Positions 1 through 9,827 of a stretch of DNA of 45,418 bases are shown here, in pieces. The stretch is from Burkholderiales bacterium (GTDB lineage: Bacteria > Pseudomonadota > Gammaproteobacteria > Burkholderiales > Burkholderiaceae_C): the NCBI GenBank assembly GCA_011391155.1, contig JAABRA010000033.1, forward strand, positions 1-45,418, written 5' to 3'. How positions within the stretch are numbered: position 1 is the first letter of the stretch; the number at the start of each line of letters is the position of its first letter. A program made the position numbers and the translations under genes. The notes below the pieces were generated by a model. That model had not been told where the DNA came from. It saw only the letters and a list, made by a program, of their open reading frames with translations, and did not search any database.

Positions 1-1214
1 ACTACAACTTGAGCGGGGAGCGGTATCGGGAGGGGGCGCTGAAGACCCACATTTACCCGCTGGTCAGAATCGGTGACGTTTGTACTGTTAACCCGCGCAA
101 AAGTCAGTTAGCCGACTTGTCGCCCGAAACCCGTGTTTCCTTTGTGCCCATGGCGGACTTGAATGAGCATTGCATCGCCTTCCAGCCCAAAGACGAAAAA
201 CAACTGTCCGAGGTCACAACGAGCTATACCTATTTTGAGGACAACGACGTTCTCGTTGCCAAGGTGACGCCATGCTTTGAAAACGGCAAAGCTGGCATTG
301 CCCGTGGCCTTCTCAATGGCATTGGATTCGGCTCCAGCGAGTTCTACGTCTTGCGCAGCAGCGAACAGGTCTTGCCTGAGTGGGTTTACTTTTGCGTCAT
401 GCATCCACTGTTCCGCGATGCAGCCGTTGCCCAGATGACTGGAACCGGGGGACTTCAGCGTGTGCCACGTGGCTACGTTGAAGACTTCCAGATTCCCCTG
501 CCGCCGTTGGAGGTGCAGAAAGAAATCGTGGCGGAGATCGAGGGCTACCAGAAAGTCATCAACGGCGCCCGCGCTGTCCTCGACCATTACATCCCCCACA
601 TTCCCATTCACCCCGACTGGCAAATGGTTGCGGTGGGAAGCATCTGTGAAGTAAATCCCAAGAAGTCAGAGGTGGCCGATCTGGACGGAATGACAGAAAT
701 TTCGTTTGTTCCAATGTCGGATATCGGCGAGAACGCCATGTATTTCGTTCCCAGGCAGATCAAACGGCTTGCGGAGGTGACTGCGAGCTACACTTATTTC
801 CGCGACGGCGACGTTCTGATTGCAAAAGTCACGCCCTGCTTTGAAAACGGAAAAGCCGGAATAGCCAGAGGTCTTTCAAATGGAATCGGATTTGGATCAA
901 GCGAGTTTTACGTCCTGAGACCCTCTGACGCGGTTGTTTCTGAATGGTTGTTTCTCGCTGTCGCCTCGTTGAAATTCCGCGCCGAAGCCACTGAAATGAT
1001 GACCGGTACAGGGGGCCTGCAGCGCGTGCCGCGGGCAGTCTTGGAGGAGTACAAGATTCCCCTCCCACCCCTCGCCACCCAGCAAGCCATCGTCGCCGAG
1101 ATCGAAGCCGAACAGGCGCTGGTGGCCGCCAACCGCGAACTGATCACCCGCTTCGAGGCCAAGATCCAAGCCACGCTGGCCCGCGTCTGGGGCGAGGCGC
1201 CATCACCAGTCTGA
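1..1214 (+). CDS. Type I restriction-modification protein, HsdS-like specificity region fused to methylase C-terminus (5' partial)
   Basis: The frame is open to the left edge; codons before the first possible start (TTG at 9) read YNLSGERYRE, which I know as the C-terminal end of HsdM N6-adenine methylases. What is visible is therefore probably the specificity part of a methylase-specificity fusion whose start lies outside. About 400 residues follow: two target-recognition domains (roughly residues 18-185 and 205-375), each ending in IPLPPL and a short helix (KEIVAEIE / QAIVAEIE), the HsdS layout. The two domains are very alike (both contain VTPCFENGKAGIARGL, NGIGFGSSEFYVLR and MTGTGGLQRVPR), unlike most HsdS proteins. 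The protein would select the DNA site for methylation and, with HsdR, cleavage. No hsdR is in the window. Confidence 0.85.
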   Translation, partial: YNLSGERYREGALKTHIYPLVRIGDVCTVNPRKSQLADLSPETRVSFVPMADLNEHCIAFQPKDEKQLSEVTTSYTYFEDNDVLVAKVTPCFENGKAGIARGLLNGIGFGSSEFYVLRSSEQVLPEWVYFCVMHPLFRDAAVAQMTGTGGLQRVPRGYVEDFQIPLPPLEVQKEIVAEIEGYQKVINGARAVLDHYIPHIPIHPDWQMVAVGSICEVNPKKSEVADLDGMTEISFVPMSDIGENAMYFVPRQIKRLAEVTASYTYFRDGDVLIAKVTPCFENGKAGIARGLSNGIGFGSSEFYVLRPSDAVVSEWLFLAVASLKFRAEATEMMTGTGGLQRVPRAVLEEYKIPLPPLATQQAIVAEIEAEQALVAANRELITRFEAKIQATLARVWGEAPSPV

Positions 1215-1252
1215 TTGCGTAGCAGCTAGATTCAGCCATACTCAGCCCGACC

Positions 1253-1495
1253 ATGCCCACCGTCCTTCGTATCGGCCCGTACCGGTTTTTCTTTTTCGCC
1301 AACGAAAATGGCGAGCCGCATCACATTCATGTGCAGCAGGACCGGATGCTGGCAAAATTCTGGCTCAAGCCAGTGTCGCTGGCCCGCAGCTCAGGTTTTT
1401 CACCGCAGGATTTGAGCCGGCTGCTGGGTCTGGTGGAAGCCAACCAGTCAATTTTTGTGGAGGCCTGGAATGAGTTCTTTCATGTTTCGCGTTGA
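1253..1495 (+). CDS. DUF4160 domain protein
   Basis: An 80-residue protein beginning MPTVLRIGPYRFFFFANE, with the family signature NGEPHHIHVQ and a C-terminal VEAWNEFF. That is the whole DUF4160 domain, of normal length. The biochemical role is unknown. It overlaps the following DUF2442 gene by 26 nt, so the two are surely co-expressed. The pairing DUF4160-DUF2442 is common in bacterial accessory regions and has been suggested to be toxin-antitoxin-like, but nothing in this sequence proves that. It follows the restriction-modification gene by 38 nt. Confidence 0.85.
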   Translation: MPTVLRIGPYRFFFFANENGEPHHIHVQQDRMLAKFWLKPVSLARSSGFSPQDLSRLLGLVEANQSIFVEAWNEFFHVSR

Positions 1496-1742
1496 ACCCA
1501 AAGCTGTCACCGTCAGCTGCTCGGACGACGAACTGCGGGTGTCACTGACCGACGGGCGAACGCTGTCAGTGCCGCTGGCGTGGTTCCCGCGGCTGGCGCA
1601 CGCCTCGGCCAGCGAGCGGGCGGACTGCGAGTTGCTGGGCGATGGCGAAGGCATTCACTGGCCGCAAGTGGACGAAGACATTTCGGTTGCTGGCTTGCTG
1701 GCAGGTCAGCCTTCGATCGAGGCAAGAAACGTTTTTGCGTGA
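1470..1742 (+). CDS. DUF2442 domain protein (copy 1)
   Basis: A 90-residue protein if started at the ATG at 1470 (MSSFMFRVEPKAV); an upstream TTG at 1455 is less likely. It carries the DUF2442 pattern: LRVSLTDGRTLSVPLAWFPRL in the middle, and GIHWPQVDEDISVAGLL near the end. DUF2442 proteins are small and of unknown function, usually encoded beside DUF4160 proteins as here. The start lies inside the end of the DUF4160 gene, indicating translational coupling. Confidence 0.85.
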   Translation: MSSFMFRVEPKAVTVSCSDDELRVSLTDGRTLSVPLAWFPRLAHASASERADCELLGDGEGIHWPQVDEDISVAGLLAGQPSIEARNVFA

Positions 1743-1743
1743 G

Positions 1744-1800
1744 AGTCGAATCTCGGTCGCTGGACTGCTGGAAGGGCTGTCGGCGGCGCTGCTAGGGGAG
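1744..1800 (+). pseudogene. Remnant of a third DUF2442 gene 3' end
   Basis: Just after the stop of DUF2442 copy 1, codons from 1744 read SRISVAGLLEGLSAALLGE, closely resembling the DISVAGLLAGQPS ending of copy 1 (1677-1718) about 70 nt upstream. The DNA is also alike (1680-1706 against 1750-1776, about 20 of 27 positions). No start or upstream domain belongs to it, so it looks like the tail of a duplicated and mostly deleted DUF2442 gene. Confidence 0.5.
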
Positions 1801-1807
1801 ATAGTGA

Positions 1808-1843
1808 TCAAAATTGGCCTTTTCCCAGCGTCGAATGGTCATG
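1808..1843 (+). repeat. Dispersed repeat family, copy A (diverged)
   Basis: Reads AAATTGGCCTTTTCCCAGCG followed by TCGAATGGTCAT. This matches the core of the family (GGCC, then CCCAGCGTnGAATGGTCAT) seen cleanly at 22290, 28436 and 37469 on the other strand. It lies between a DUF2442 remnant and the next DUF2442 gene. Confidence 0.65.
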
Positions 1844-1911
1844 AGGCGCTACGGAAATATTAGTTGTCAACGGCGCTCGCCAGCCGTACTAAGGTCGTGA
1901 GCAGTCCCGCG

Positions 1912-2166
1912 ATGTCGCACCCCATTCCAGTTCCTGAAGTCACGCACATCTCAAAGCACGGCTTCTGGCTGCTGCTGGGCGATGAAGAACTGCTGCTGCC
2001 GTTCGAGCAGTTCCCCTGGTTTCGCCACGCGACCATCGACCAGATTTCGAACGTGCAATGGCCCGCGCTGGACCGTCTCTACTGGCCGGAACTGGACGTT
2101 GATCTGTCGGTGGCCTCCATCCGGCATCCGGAGTCGTTTCCGCTGGTTTCGCGTGCTGCGGGCTGA
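1912..2166 (+). CDS. DUF2442 domain protein (copy 2, without DUF4160 partner)
   Basis: An 84-residue protein from the ATG at 1912 (MSHPIPVPEVTHISKHGFW); an in-frame upstream extension to 1864 has no family similarity that I can see. The domain is complete: FWLLLGDEELLLPFEQFPWF, then LYWPELDVDLSVASIRHPESF. The usual DUF4160 neighbour is absent; the stretch before it holds only a DUF2442 remnant and a dispersed repeat, so a partner may have been lost. Function unknown. Confidence 0.75.
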   Translation: MSHPIPVPEVTHISKHGFWLLLGDEELLLPFEQFPWFRHATIDQISNVQWPALDRLYWPELDVDLSVASIRHPESFPLVSRAAG

Positions 2167-2253
2167 GCGACGCCAGCCTTCACGCGGAGGTTGCCGTCTG
2201 CCATCTGCCCGTTGCTGGCGGCCTGAACCGGCTAGATGGCCCCGATTTCAATC

Positions 2254-2305
2254 GAAAATGGCCTCTTCCCAGTGTCGGATGGTCATATCCCGCTATTGAA
2301 ACAGG
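2254..2305 (+). repeat. Dispersed repeat family, copy B
   Basis: GAAAATGGCCTCTTCCCAGT then GTCGGATGGTCAT and, after a short diverged stretch, GCTATTGAAACAGG. The end matches the GCTATTGTTTCAGG end of copy D read on its minus strand. It fills most of the gap between the second DUF2442 gene and the convergent hydrolase gene. Confidence 0.7.
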
Positions 2306-2327
2306 ATCCATTGACCGGGCTGGAAAT

Positions 2328-3503
2328 TTATAGATCCCGGGCCGCAGCCGCCAGGTGCCCCAGCGCAAACGTGAAGTAGGGCGCCACGCAGCCGGTGTGG
2401 CTGGACGGTGCGGCCGTGCAGTCGGTGAGCGTGACGGCGGCAGCGCCGCGCGCCTGCATGGCCTGCAGGGTGCTGCTGGAGGACGCGTAGGGCACGGTCT
2501 GGTCGTCGCGCCCGTGGTACAGGCGCACCGGCACGTCGGGCTTCCAGTCGTGCACGTTGCTGTCGCGCTCGATGGCGGCGGTATCGTCGGCCAGGAAGTT
2601 GTCGAGGAAGGTGGACTGGAAGCTGACGTCGGCATCGTCGGGGATCACCAGGCGCAGGATCAGGCGACGCAGCTCGTTGCGCACGGTCTCGCTCAGGCTG
2701 CCGAGACTGCCTGGCCTGACCAGCCCGCCAATATCGCCTGCGCGCAGCAATTGGGCGTCCATCGTTACACCCACATGGTGCGGGCCAGCGCCCGGGACGG
2801 TGCTTACCAGCTGCGCCAAATGGGGGCTGCCGGAGGCCTGCATGGCCCGGTGCGCGGCCATGGTGGTGTAGCCGCCTTCCGAATACCCGAGCATGAACAG
2901 CTGGCCGTTGTCGGCCACGTTCTGGGTCTGGCGCCAGGTTTTGGCGGCCGTCAGCAGGTCCACCACCGCGGCGGCCGATGGCGCCGACAGCAGGTAAGGG
3001 TGCGGCGAGGTGCGCGAAGCGCCATAGCCCACGTAGTCGGCCGCCACCACGATGTAGCCCAGCGACGCCAGCACCAGCACGGGCTCGGCGGCCACCGCGT
3101 TGTTGCTGGGCGCCTGGGCGTCCTGGTAGAGCGTGGCGTGCTGGTAGCTGATGACCGGGCTGCGCGCGCCGGCGGTCTTGTAGGGCACGCTGACCAGGCC
3201 CGAGGCCACGACCTCGCGGCCCCGGCCGTCCGAGGTGATGTAGGTCAGGCGATACGAGGTGACGGGGTACAGGGGGGTTGCCAGCGGGATCCGGGAGCTG
3301 CCGGATGCGACCGCGGCGGCAATGTCGGCGGCCGGCACGGTGTTGATCCGGGTGGCCCCGGTCAACTGCCCGCGATTCGCCACTTCAGGGACGACGGGCG
3401 CTGGCGCGGGGGCATCGTCGCCGCCACCGCAGGCCGAGAGCGTCAGGAGGGTTGCGGCCAGCAGGGCTCTGGGCCATAAAGGGAGGGTGCGCGGCAGGTT
3501 CAT
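2328..3503 (-). CDS. Secreted lipoprotein alpha/beta hydrolase (lipase/esterase-like)
   Basis: 391 residues. The N-terminus is a lipoprotein signal with lipobox LSAC (Cys25), followed by a GGGDDAPAPAP linker, so the enzyme should be lipid-anchored in the envelope. The fold is that of secretory lipases/esterases: oxyanion region SYQHATLY near 119-126, nucleophile elbow GYSEGG with Ser208, a likely acid in YHGRDDQTVPY, and a C-terminal His in ALGHLAAAARDL. It would hydrolyse an ester, substrate unknown. It stands alone, convergent with the DUF2442 gene. Two cysteines (DCTAAPSSHTGC) near the end may form a disulfide. Confidence 0.85.
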   Translation of the reverse strand: MNLPRTLPLWPRALLAATLLTLSACGGGDDAPAPAPVVPEVANRGQLTGATRINTVPAADIAAAVASGSSRIPLATPLYPVTSYRLTYITSDGRGREVVASGLVSVPYKTAGARSPVISYQHATLYQDAQAPSNNAVAAEPVLVLASLGYIVVAADYVGYGASRTSPHPYLLSAPSAAAVVDLLTAAKTWRQTQNVADNGQLFMLGYSEGGYTTMAAHRAMQASGSPHLAQLVSTVPGAGPHHVGVTMDAQLLRAGDIGGLVRPGSLGSLSETVRNELRRLILRLVIPDDADVSFQSTFLDNFLADDTAAIERDSNVHDWKPDVPVRLYHGRDDQTVPYASSSSTLQAMQARGAAAVTLTDCTAAPSSHTGCVAPYFTFALGHLAAAARDL

Positions 3504-3589
3504 GCGCCATTCTGCGCCGCCAGCCCATCGCGGTCTGCGCGCCAGCGCACACAGGCACGCGCCAGACCCGCCCGGTTCCGGCCGCCGCG

Positions 3590-3808
3590 TCAGGCCGCGC
3601 CGGCCTTCTTGAGAACCTGGTACACCTGATCCTTGAGCAGGAGCTTTTCCTTCTTCAGGGTTTCAATCTCTTCATGGGTGCCGGGTTCGACATGGGTCTC
3701 CATGTTGTGGATCTTCTGGTCGAGCGCGTTGTGCTTGTCAAACAGGCGGCTGAAATGCGCGTCGGAAGATTTCAGTTCGGTGATCAGGTCGCGGTATTCA
3801 GGAAACAT
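3590..3808 (-). CDS. YdcH family protein (DUF465)
   Basis: A 72-residue, highly charged, mostly helical protein. The ending DKHNALDQKIHNMETH...EEIETLKKEKLLLKDQVYQ is the YdcH/DUF465 pattern and probably a two-helix coiled coil. These proteins are widespread in proteobacteria; the molecular role is unknown. The start is the ATG at 3808, preceded on its strand by AGGAGTTTCC, a good ribosome binding site. Monocistronic, divergent from the acetyltransferase gene. Confidence 0.9.
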   Translation of the reverse strand: MFPEYRDLITELKSSDAHFSRLFDKHNALDQKIHNMETHVEPGTHEEIETLKKEKLLLKDQVYQVLKKAGAA

Positions 3809-3957
3809 GGAAACTCCTCAAAGGGTCTGTGTGCTGGATTCACGGGCTGGCGCCCGACGGCCTTACTTTAACCTGCGTTGGCGGGTGCGTGCGAAGCGGC
3901 GCCGGCGACTTTGGCAAAATCCGTTGAGCCCGACCGGCCGCCCCTTGAAAGCCGCTT

Positions 3958-4809
3958 GTGACACCCGCCCACTTCTCCGTCCGCCCGATGACCCGCCCGG
4001 AAGTCGACCTCGCCATCGACTGGGCCGCCGCCGAAGGCTGGAACCCGGGGCTTCACGACGCGCACTGTTTTCATGCGGCCGATCCGCAGGGCTTTCTGGT
4101 CGGCCGGGTCGGCGACGAGCCGGTGGCCGTGATTTCTGCGATGCAGTACGGCGAGACCTTTGGCTTCATCGGCTTCTACATCGTCAAGCCGGGCTGGCGC
4201 GGCCAGGGTTTTGGCCTCGCGGTCTGGAAGGCCGGCATGGCCCGCCTGGCGGGGCGTACCGTCGGCCTGGACGGCGTGGTGGATCAGCAGGCCAATTACC
4301 GCAAGTCCGGCTTCGAACTAGCCTGGCGAAATTGCCGGTATCAGGGGACCGGCGGTGGCCGGATCCCGGCGGATGGGGCGATCGTTGCCCTGGGGACGCT
4401 GCCGTTTGACGCGCTGCTGGCCTACGACCGCCCGTTTTTCCCCGATGATCGCGGCGCCTTCCTGCGCTGCTGGGTCGAGCAGCCCGGCGCCGTGGCGCTG
4501 GGCATGCTTCAGGACGGCGCTCTGGCCGGTTATGGCGTGCTGCGGGCCTGCCGCAACGGATTCAAGATCGGGCCGCTGTTTGCCGACAGCCCCGCGCTGG
4601 CCGAGCGGCTGTTCACGGCCCTGAAGGCGCGGGTGCCGGATGGCGCGCCGCTGTTCCTGGACATTCCCGTGCCGCACGCCGGCGCGCTGGATCTGGTGCG
4701 CCGGCACGGCATGACCCAGGGCTTCGAGACGGCGCGAATGTACGCGGGGGTCGCCCCCAGCGTGCCGATGGAACGGTTTTACGGCGTGACCAGCTTCGAA
4801 CTGGGCTGA
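3958..4809 (+). CDS. GNAT family N-acetyltransferase with C-terminal second domain
   Basis: 283 residues from a GTG start at 3958 (an ATG at 3988 is the alternative). Residues about 5-135 form a GNAT domain: FIGFYIVKPGWRGQGFGLAVW contains the acetyl-CoA pyrophosphate loop R-G-Q-G-F-G. The rest resembles the extra GNAT-like domain found in two-domain acetyltransferases (PFFPDDRGAFLRCWVEQPG, GFKIGPLFADSPALAERL), ending in FYGVTSFELG. It would transfer an acetyl group to an unidentified amine. It stands alone. Confidence 0.85.
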   Translation: MTPAHFSVRPMTRPEVDLAIDWAAAEGWNPGLHDAHCFHAADPQGFLVGRVGDEPVAVISAMQYGETFGFIGFYIVKPGWRGQGFGLAVWKAGMARLAGRTVGLDGVVDQQANYRKSGFELAWRNCRYQGTGGGRIPADGAIVALGTLPFDALLAYDRPFFPDDRGAFLRCWVEQPGAVALGMLQDGALAGYGVLRACRNGFKIGPLFADSPALAERLFTALKARVPDGAPLFLDIPVPHAGALDLVRRHGMTQGFETARMYAGVAPSVPMERFYGVTSFELG

Positions 4810-4825
4810 AATCCGCAGGATTCGG

Positions 4826-4880
4826 TGTCTTTTTGGCCAATAGCCAGCGTCAAACGGTCTTGGTTAGCTATAAGGACAGG
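4826..4880 (+). repeat. Dispersed repeat family, copy C (diverged)
   Basis: TGTCTTTTTGGCCAATAGCC then AGCGTCAAACGGTCTTGG and TTAGCTATAAGGACAGG. It aligns over about 50 nt with copy D on the other strand (CTTTTTGGCC, CCAGCGT, GGTC, GCTAT, CAGG conserved). It lies in the 213-nt gap before the acyl-CoA synthetase gene; I see no other structure in that gap. Confidence 0.6.
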
Positions 4881-5022
4881 AGTCTTTTCAAACGTTTCCG
4901 ACAGCCATTTCCCGGTGCGCAGGGCGGGGTAAGCCCGGCTGTTCGACGGTGGCAAGCGCCGCTAGAGTCAAAAGCTCTGCCGGTCTCCGGCCCCTTTATT
5001 GCAAGCTCCAGGAATACCGACC

Positions 5023-6705
<1,683 letters not shown>

Positions 6706-6798
6706 GAGGCTGAGGGCGCGGCATTGGCGCTGAACCGGGCCGTCGGCCGCCGCAGCCGGCCGGACGCATGCGGTGCCGGCGCCCTGGCCGGGGCCGCG

Positions 6799-7965
6799 TC
6801 ACAGACCGAGTTGGCGTGACGCCAGCTCCTTCATGATCTCTTCGGTCCCGCCGCCGATCATCATCACCTTGACCTCGCGGTAGATGCGCTCGGCCGCCGT
6901 GCCCTGCATGAAGCCCATGCCGCCAAGGATCTGCACTGCGGCGTCGGCGCAGAACTGCATGGTCTGGGTCGCATGGTTCTTCAGCAGGCAGACCTGCGCC
7001 ACCCATTCGGCGCCCTTGGCCGACTTGTCGCCGCTGTCGCCGCGCGCGGTCACCGCATCCAGCCAGGCGCGGGTGGATTCGATGCGCATCTTCATGTCCA
7101 TCAGCTTGTGGCGGATCACCTGGTGGTCGATGATGGCCATGCCGAAGGTCTTGCGCTGGCGCGCCCAGTCCAGCGCGTCGTCGTAGCAGCGTTCCGAGAA
7201 GCCCAGCGACATGGCCGCCATCGACAGGCGCTCGCCGTTGAAGTTGGTCAGGATCATTTTGAAGCCCTGGCCCTCGTCGCCCACCAGGTAGCGCGCCGGC
7301 ACCCGCACGTTGTCGAAACGCAGGTGCGCGGTGTCGGAGCAGTGCCAGCCCATCTTGTCCAGGCGGCTGCGCGACACCCCGGCGGCATCACCCGGAATCA
7401 CCAGCATCGAGATGCCCATCGGGCCCTTGATCTTCGGGTCGGTGCGCACGGCGGCGGTGATCCAGTCGGCCCGCATGCCGGACGTGATGAAGATCTTCTC
7501 GCCGTTGACCACATACTCGTCGCCCTCGCGCACAGCGGTGGTGCGCAGGGACGAGACATCGGTGCCGCCGCCGGGTTCGGTGATGGCCAGCGCCGAGATC
7601 GTCTCGCCGCGCAGCACGCCCGGAATCACCTCGGCCTGCAGCGCGGCGCTGCCGTGGCGCTGGATCGGCGGCAGGCCGATGTTGTGGCTGAACAGGCTGG
7701 CCATCAGGCCGCCGCTGGCGCTGTGGCGTGCGAGCGTGGCGGCCAGCACATTGCGCAGAGACCACGGGGCGGGGGTGCCGCCCAGCGCCTCCGGGTAGCC
7801 CAGGCCCAGCAGGCCCAGCTCCGCGGCGCGGCGGTGCAGTTCACGCGGCAGTTCGCCGGCTTTTTCCCAGGCTTCGAGGTGCGGGGCGATCTCGGTCTTC
7901 GCAAAACGCTCGGCCGTTTCGGCCAGCATCTGCAGATCTTCGCGGGTGATCGTGGCGTCGGACAT
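6799..7965 (-). CDS. Acyl-CoA dehydrogenase (second copy in cluster)
   Basis: 388 residues. FAD enzyme that forms the alpha-beta double bond in an acyl-CoA and passes electrons to ETF. Motifs: SALAITEPGGGTDVSSLRT, GEKIFITSGMRADW, and the C-terminal GGMGFMQGTAAERIYREVK. The residue at the classical C-terminal catalytic-Glu position is Gly (MIGGGTEEI), while NGERL in the upstream helix supplies a Glu where isovaleryl-CoA dehydrogenase has its base. Both features suit branched or long substrates. The start at 7965 follows the SDR stop by 9 nt: last gene of a BKACE-SDR-dehydrogenase operon. Confidence 0.9.
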   Translation of the reverse strand: MSDATITREDLQMLAETAERFAKTEIAPHLEAWEKAGELPRELHRRAAELGLLGLGYPEALGGTPAPWSLRNVLAATLARHSASGGLMASLFSHNIGLPPIQRHGSAALQAEVIPGVLRGETISALAITEPGGGTDVSSLRTTAVREGDEYVVNGEKIFITSGMRADWITAAVRTDPKIKGPMGISMLVIPGDAAGVSRSRLDKMGWHCSDTAHLRFDNVRVPARYLVGDEGQGFKMILTNFNGERLSMAAMSLGFSERCYDDALDWARQRKTFGMAIIDHQVIRHKLMDMKMRIESTRAWLDAVTARGDSGDKSAKGAEWVAQVCLLKNHATQTMQFCADAAVQILGGMGFMQGTAAERIYREVKVMMIGGGTEEIMKELASRQLGL

Positions 7966-7974
7966 CGGTGTTTC

Positions 7975-8868
7975 TCAGTTCTTGGGTTCGTCAAACAGCT
8001 TGGGCGGCGTGGCCCGGTGAAAGCCCTCGAAGGGCCGTATCGCGGCGCGCTCGCGAATCTTGTCATCGGCCGGCCGCATCGGCCAGCCCAGGCGCACCTG
8101 CGGGCGCCCGGCGTCGATGCGCAGCGTGGTGCCGTTGACGAAGCTGGCCGCCGGGCTCAGCAGGTACACGATGCCGGCGGAGATCTCAGCCTCGGTGGAG
8201 AAGCGGCCGATGGGTAGGGTCCTGGCCATCTCGCGGATCATCGGGGCCACAGCCTCGGGGTATTTGTCAATCCCGCTGGAGGCCACATAGCCTGGCGCCA
8301 CCGCGTTGACGCGCACGCCCCTCGGCCCCCATTCCACCGCAGCGGTCTCGGTGAAGCTGACCATGCCCGCGCGCGCCGCGCCGCTGTGGCCCATGCCCGG
8401 CATCGAGCCCCACATGTCGGCCACGATGTTGACGATGGCGCCGCCCTGGCGGGCCATGCACTGGGTGTAGCACTCCCGCGCCACCAGAAAGCCGCCGGTG
8501 AGGTTGGTGTTGACGACGGCCTCCCAGCCCTTGGCGCTGATGGCCTCCAGCGGCGTCATGAACTGGCCGCCGGCGTTGTTGACCAGCGCGTCGATGCGCC
8601 CCTGCTCGGCCAGCACGGCCGCCACCATGGCGCGCACGGCGTCTTCCTGCCGGATGTCGCAGGCGTGCGCGCTGGCGCTGCCGCCGTCCTCGGCGATTTC
8701 CTGCGCCACGGCCTGCAGTTTGTCGGGCTTGCGGCCCACCAGCACGACATGCGCGCCCAGCGACGCGAGTTCGTGCGCGGTGCAGCGGCCAATGCCGGAG
8801 CCGCCGCCGGTGACGAGGACCACCTGGCCTGCGAACAGGCCAGGGGCGAAAACTGATCGGTAGCGCAT
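7975..8868 (-). CDS. SDR family oxidoreductase, 2,4-dienoyl-CoA-reductase-like
   Basis: 297 residues from ATG 8868 (MRYRSVFAPGLF), preceded by GGAGG; an in-frame ATG at 8907 overlaps the BKACE stop (ATGA) and is the alternative. The Rossmann motif is VTGGGSGIG (TGxxxGxG), with NNAGGQF. The usual Tyr-x3-Lys is replaced: the stretch reads GHSGAARAGMVSF, so a Ser and an Arg stand at those places. This HSGAARAG form is typical of 2,4-dienoyl-CoA-reductase-like SDRs acting on CoA thioesters. The C-terminal part is extended (LFDEPKN). In atu clusters SDR genes (atuB, atuG) occupy comparable places. Confidence 0.85.
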   Translation of the reverse strand: MRYRSVFAPGLFAGQVVLVTGGGSGIGRCTAHELASLGAHVVLVGRKPDKLQAVAQEIAEDGGSASAHACDIRQEDAVRAMVAAVLAEQGRIDALVNNAGGQFMTPLEAISAKGWEAVVNTNLTGGFLVARECYTQCMARQGGAIVNIVADMWGSMPGMGHSGAARAGMVSFTETAAVEWGPRGVRVNAVAPGYVASSGIDKYPEAVAPMIREMARTLPIGRFSTEAEISAGIVYLLSPAASFVNGTTLRIDAGRPQVRLGWPMRPADDKIRERAAIRPFEGFHRATPPKLFDEPKN

Positions 8869-8903
8869 GCGGGCCTCCGGTGTGCCGGCTTGGTCTGCGC
8901 TGC

Positions 8904-9779
8904 TCATGCCTTGGCGAGCCCCAGCAGCACGCGAGCCTCGTCGGGGCTGGCAATAGTGCGGCCGGCGTTGCGCGCGCAGGCGGCCAGCGCCGTGATCAGC
9001 TCGCCATTGCCCTTGGCCTTGTCGCCGTTGGGCAGGTAGAAGGTGTCTTCCAGGCCGGTGCGCAGCATGCCGCCGAGGTCCGCTGTCTTCTGGTGCACGG
9101 GCCAGATCTCGCTGCGTCCGATCAGGGTCGCCTGCCAGACGCTGTTGGGGGCCATCCACTGCGGCAACAGCGCCAGCAGGTCGGCATCGCAGGGCATGCC
9201 GGAGGCCACACCCATCACCAGGTTGTATTCCGGGCGCCCCATCTCGGGCTTGAGCATGCCGTTCTTGATGAACATGCCGACGGCCCGCACGATGCCCACG
9301 TCGAAGCACTCAAATTCGGGGTGGGTGCCGCATTCGGCCATGACGTCCAGAAACTGTTGCACCTTGGACACCGGGTTGTCGAACACCATCGGCGGCCAGG
9401 CCCACTGGCCGTCTTCCTTGATCTTGAGGTAGTTCAGGCTGCCCGCATTGCAGGCCGCGATTTCAGGCTTGATGCGGCGAATGCAGGCCAGCGGGCCGGA
9501 GATGTCCTTGCCGACCACGCCGGTGGTCAGGTTGATGATCACGCCGGGGCAGGCGTCGCGTATGGCGCCCACCACCGACGCCATCACTTCCGGGTCCCAG
9601 GACGGCATGTGACCCATGCCTTCCTCCTGCATGCGCACATGCACATGCATGATGGAGGCGCCCGCGTTGAACGCGTCGCGCGCCTCGGCGGCCATCTGGG
9701 CCGGGGTCACCGGCACCGGGTGCTGTTTGGGATTGGTCAGCACGCCGGTCAGCGCGCAGGTCAGGATGGCTTTTTCCAT
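8904..9779 (-). CDS. BKACE family 3-keto acid cleavage enzyme (DUF849)
   Basis: 291 residues beginning MEKAILTCALTGVLTNP. The zinc site of the family is visible: ASIMHVHVR (two His) and a later His in EIWPVHQKTADLGG. Family members condense a beta-keto acid with acetyl-CoA and cleave it to acetoacetate plus a new acyl-CoA; the founder is the 3-keto-5-aminohexanoate cleavage enzyme of lysine fermentation. The substrate here is unknown. Its stop overlaps a possible upstream start of the SDR gene by 4 nt (ATGA), so it heads the small BKACE-SDR-dehydrogenase operon. It may supply a C-C cleavage step for a carbonyl product of the pathway. Confidence 0.88.
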   Translation of the reverse strand: MEKAILTCALTGVLTNPKQHPVPVTPAQMAAEARDAFNAGASIMHVHVRMQEEGMGHMPSWDPEVMASVVGAIRDACPGVIINLTTGVVGKDISGPLACIRRIKPEIAACNAGSLNYLKIKEDGQWAWPPMVFDNPVSKVQQFLDVMAECGTHPEFECFDVGIVRAVGMFIKNGMLKPEMGRPEYNLVMGVASGMPCDADLLALLPQWMAPNSVWQATLIGRSEIWPVHQKTADLGGMLRTGLEDTFYLPNGDKAKGNGELITALAACARNAGRTIASPDEARVLLGLAKA

Positions 9780-9827
9780 GGGATGCTTTCAGTGAGGGTG
9801 AAAATCGACGCGGATAGAGTTAATTGG

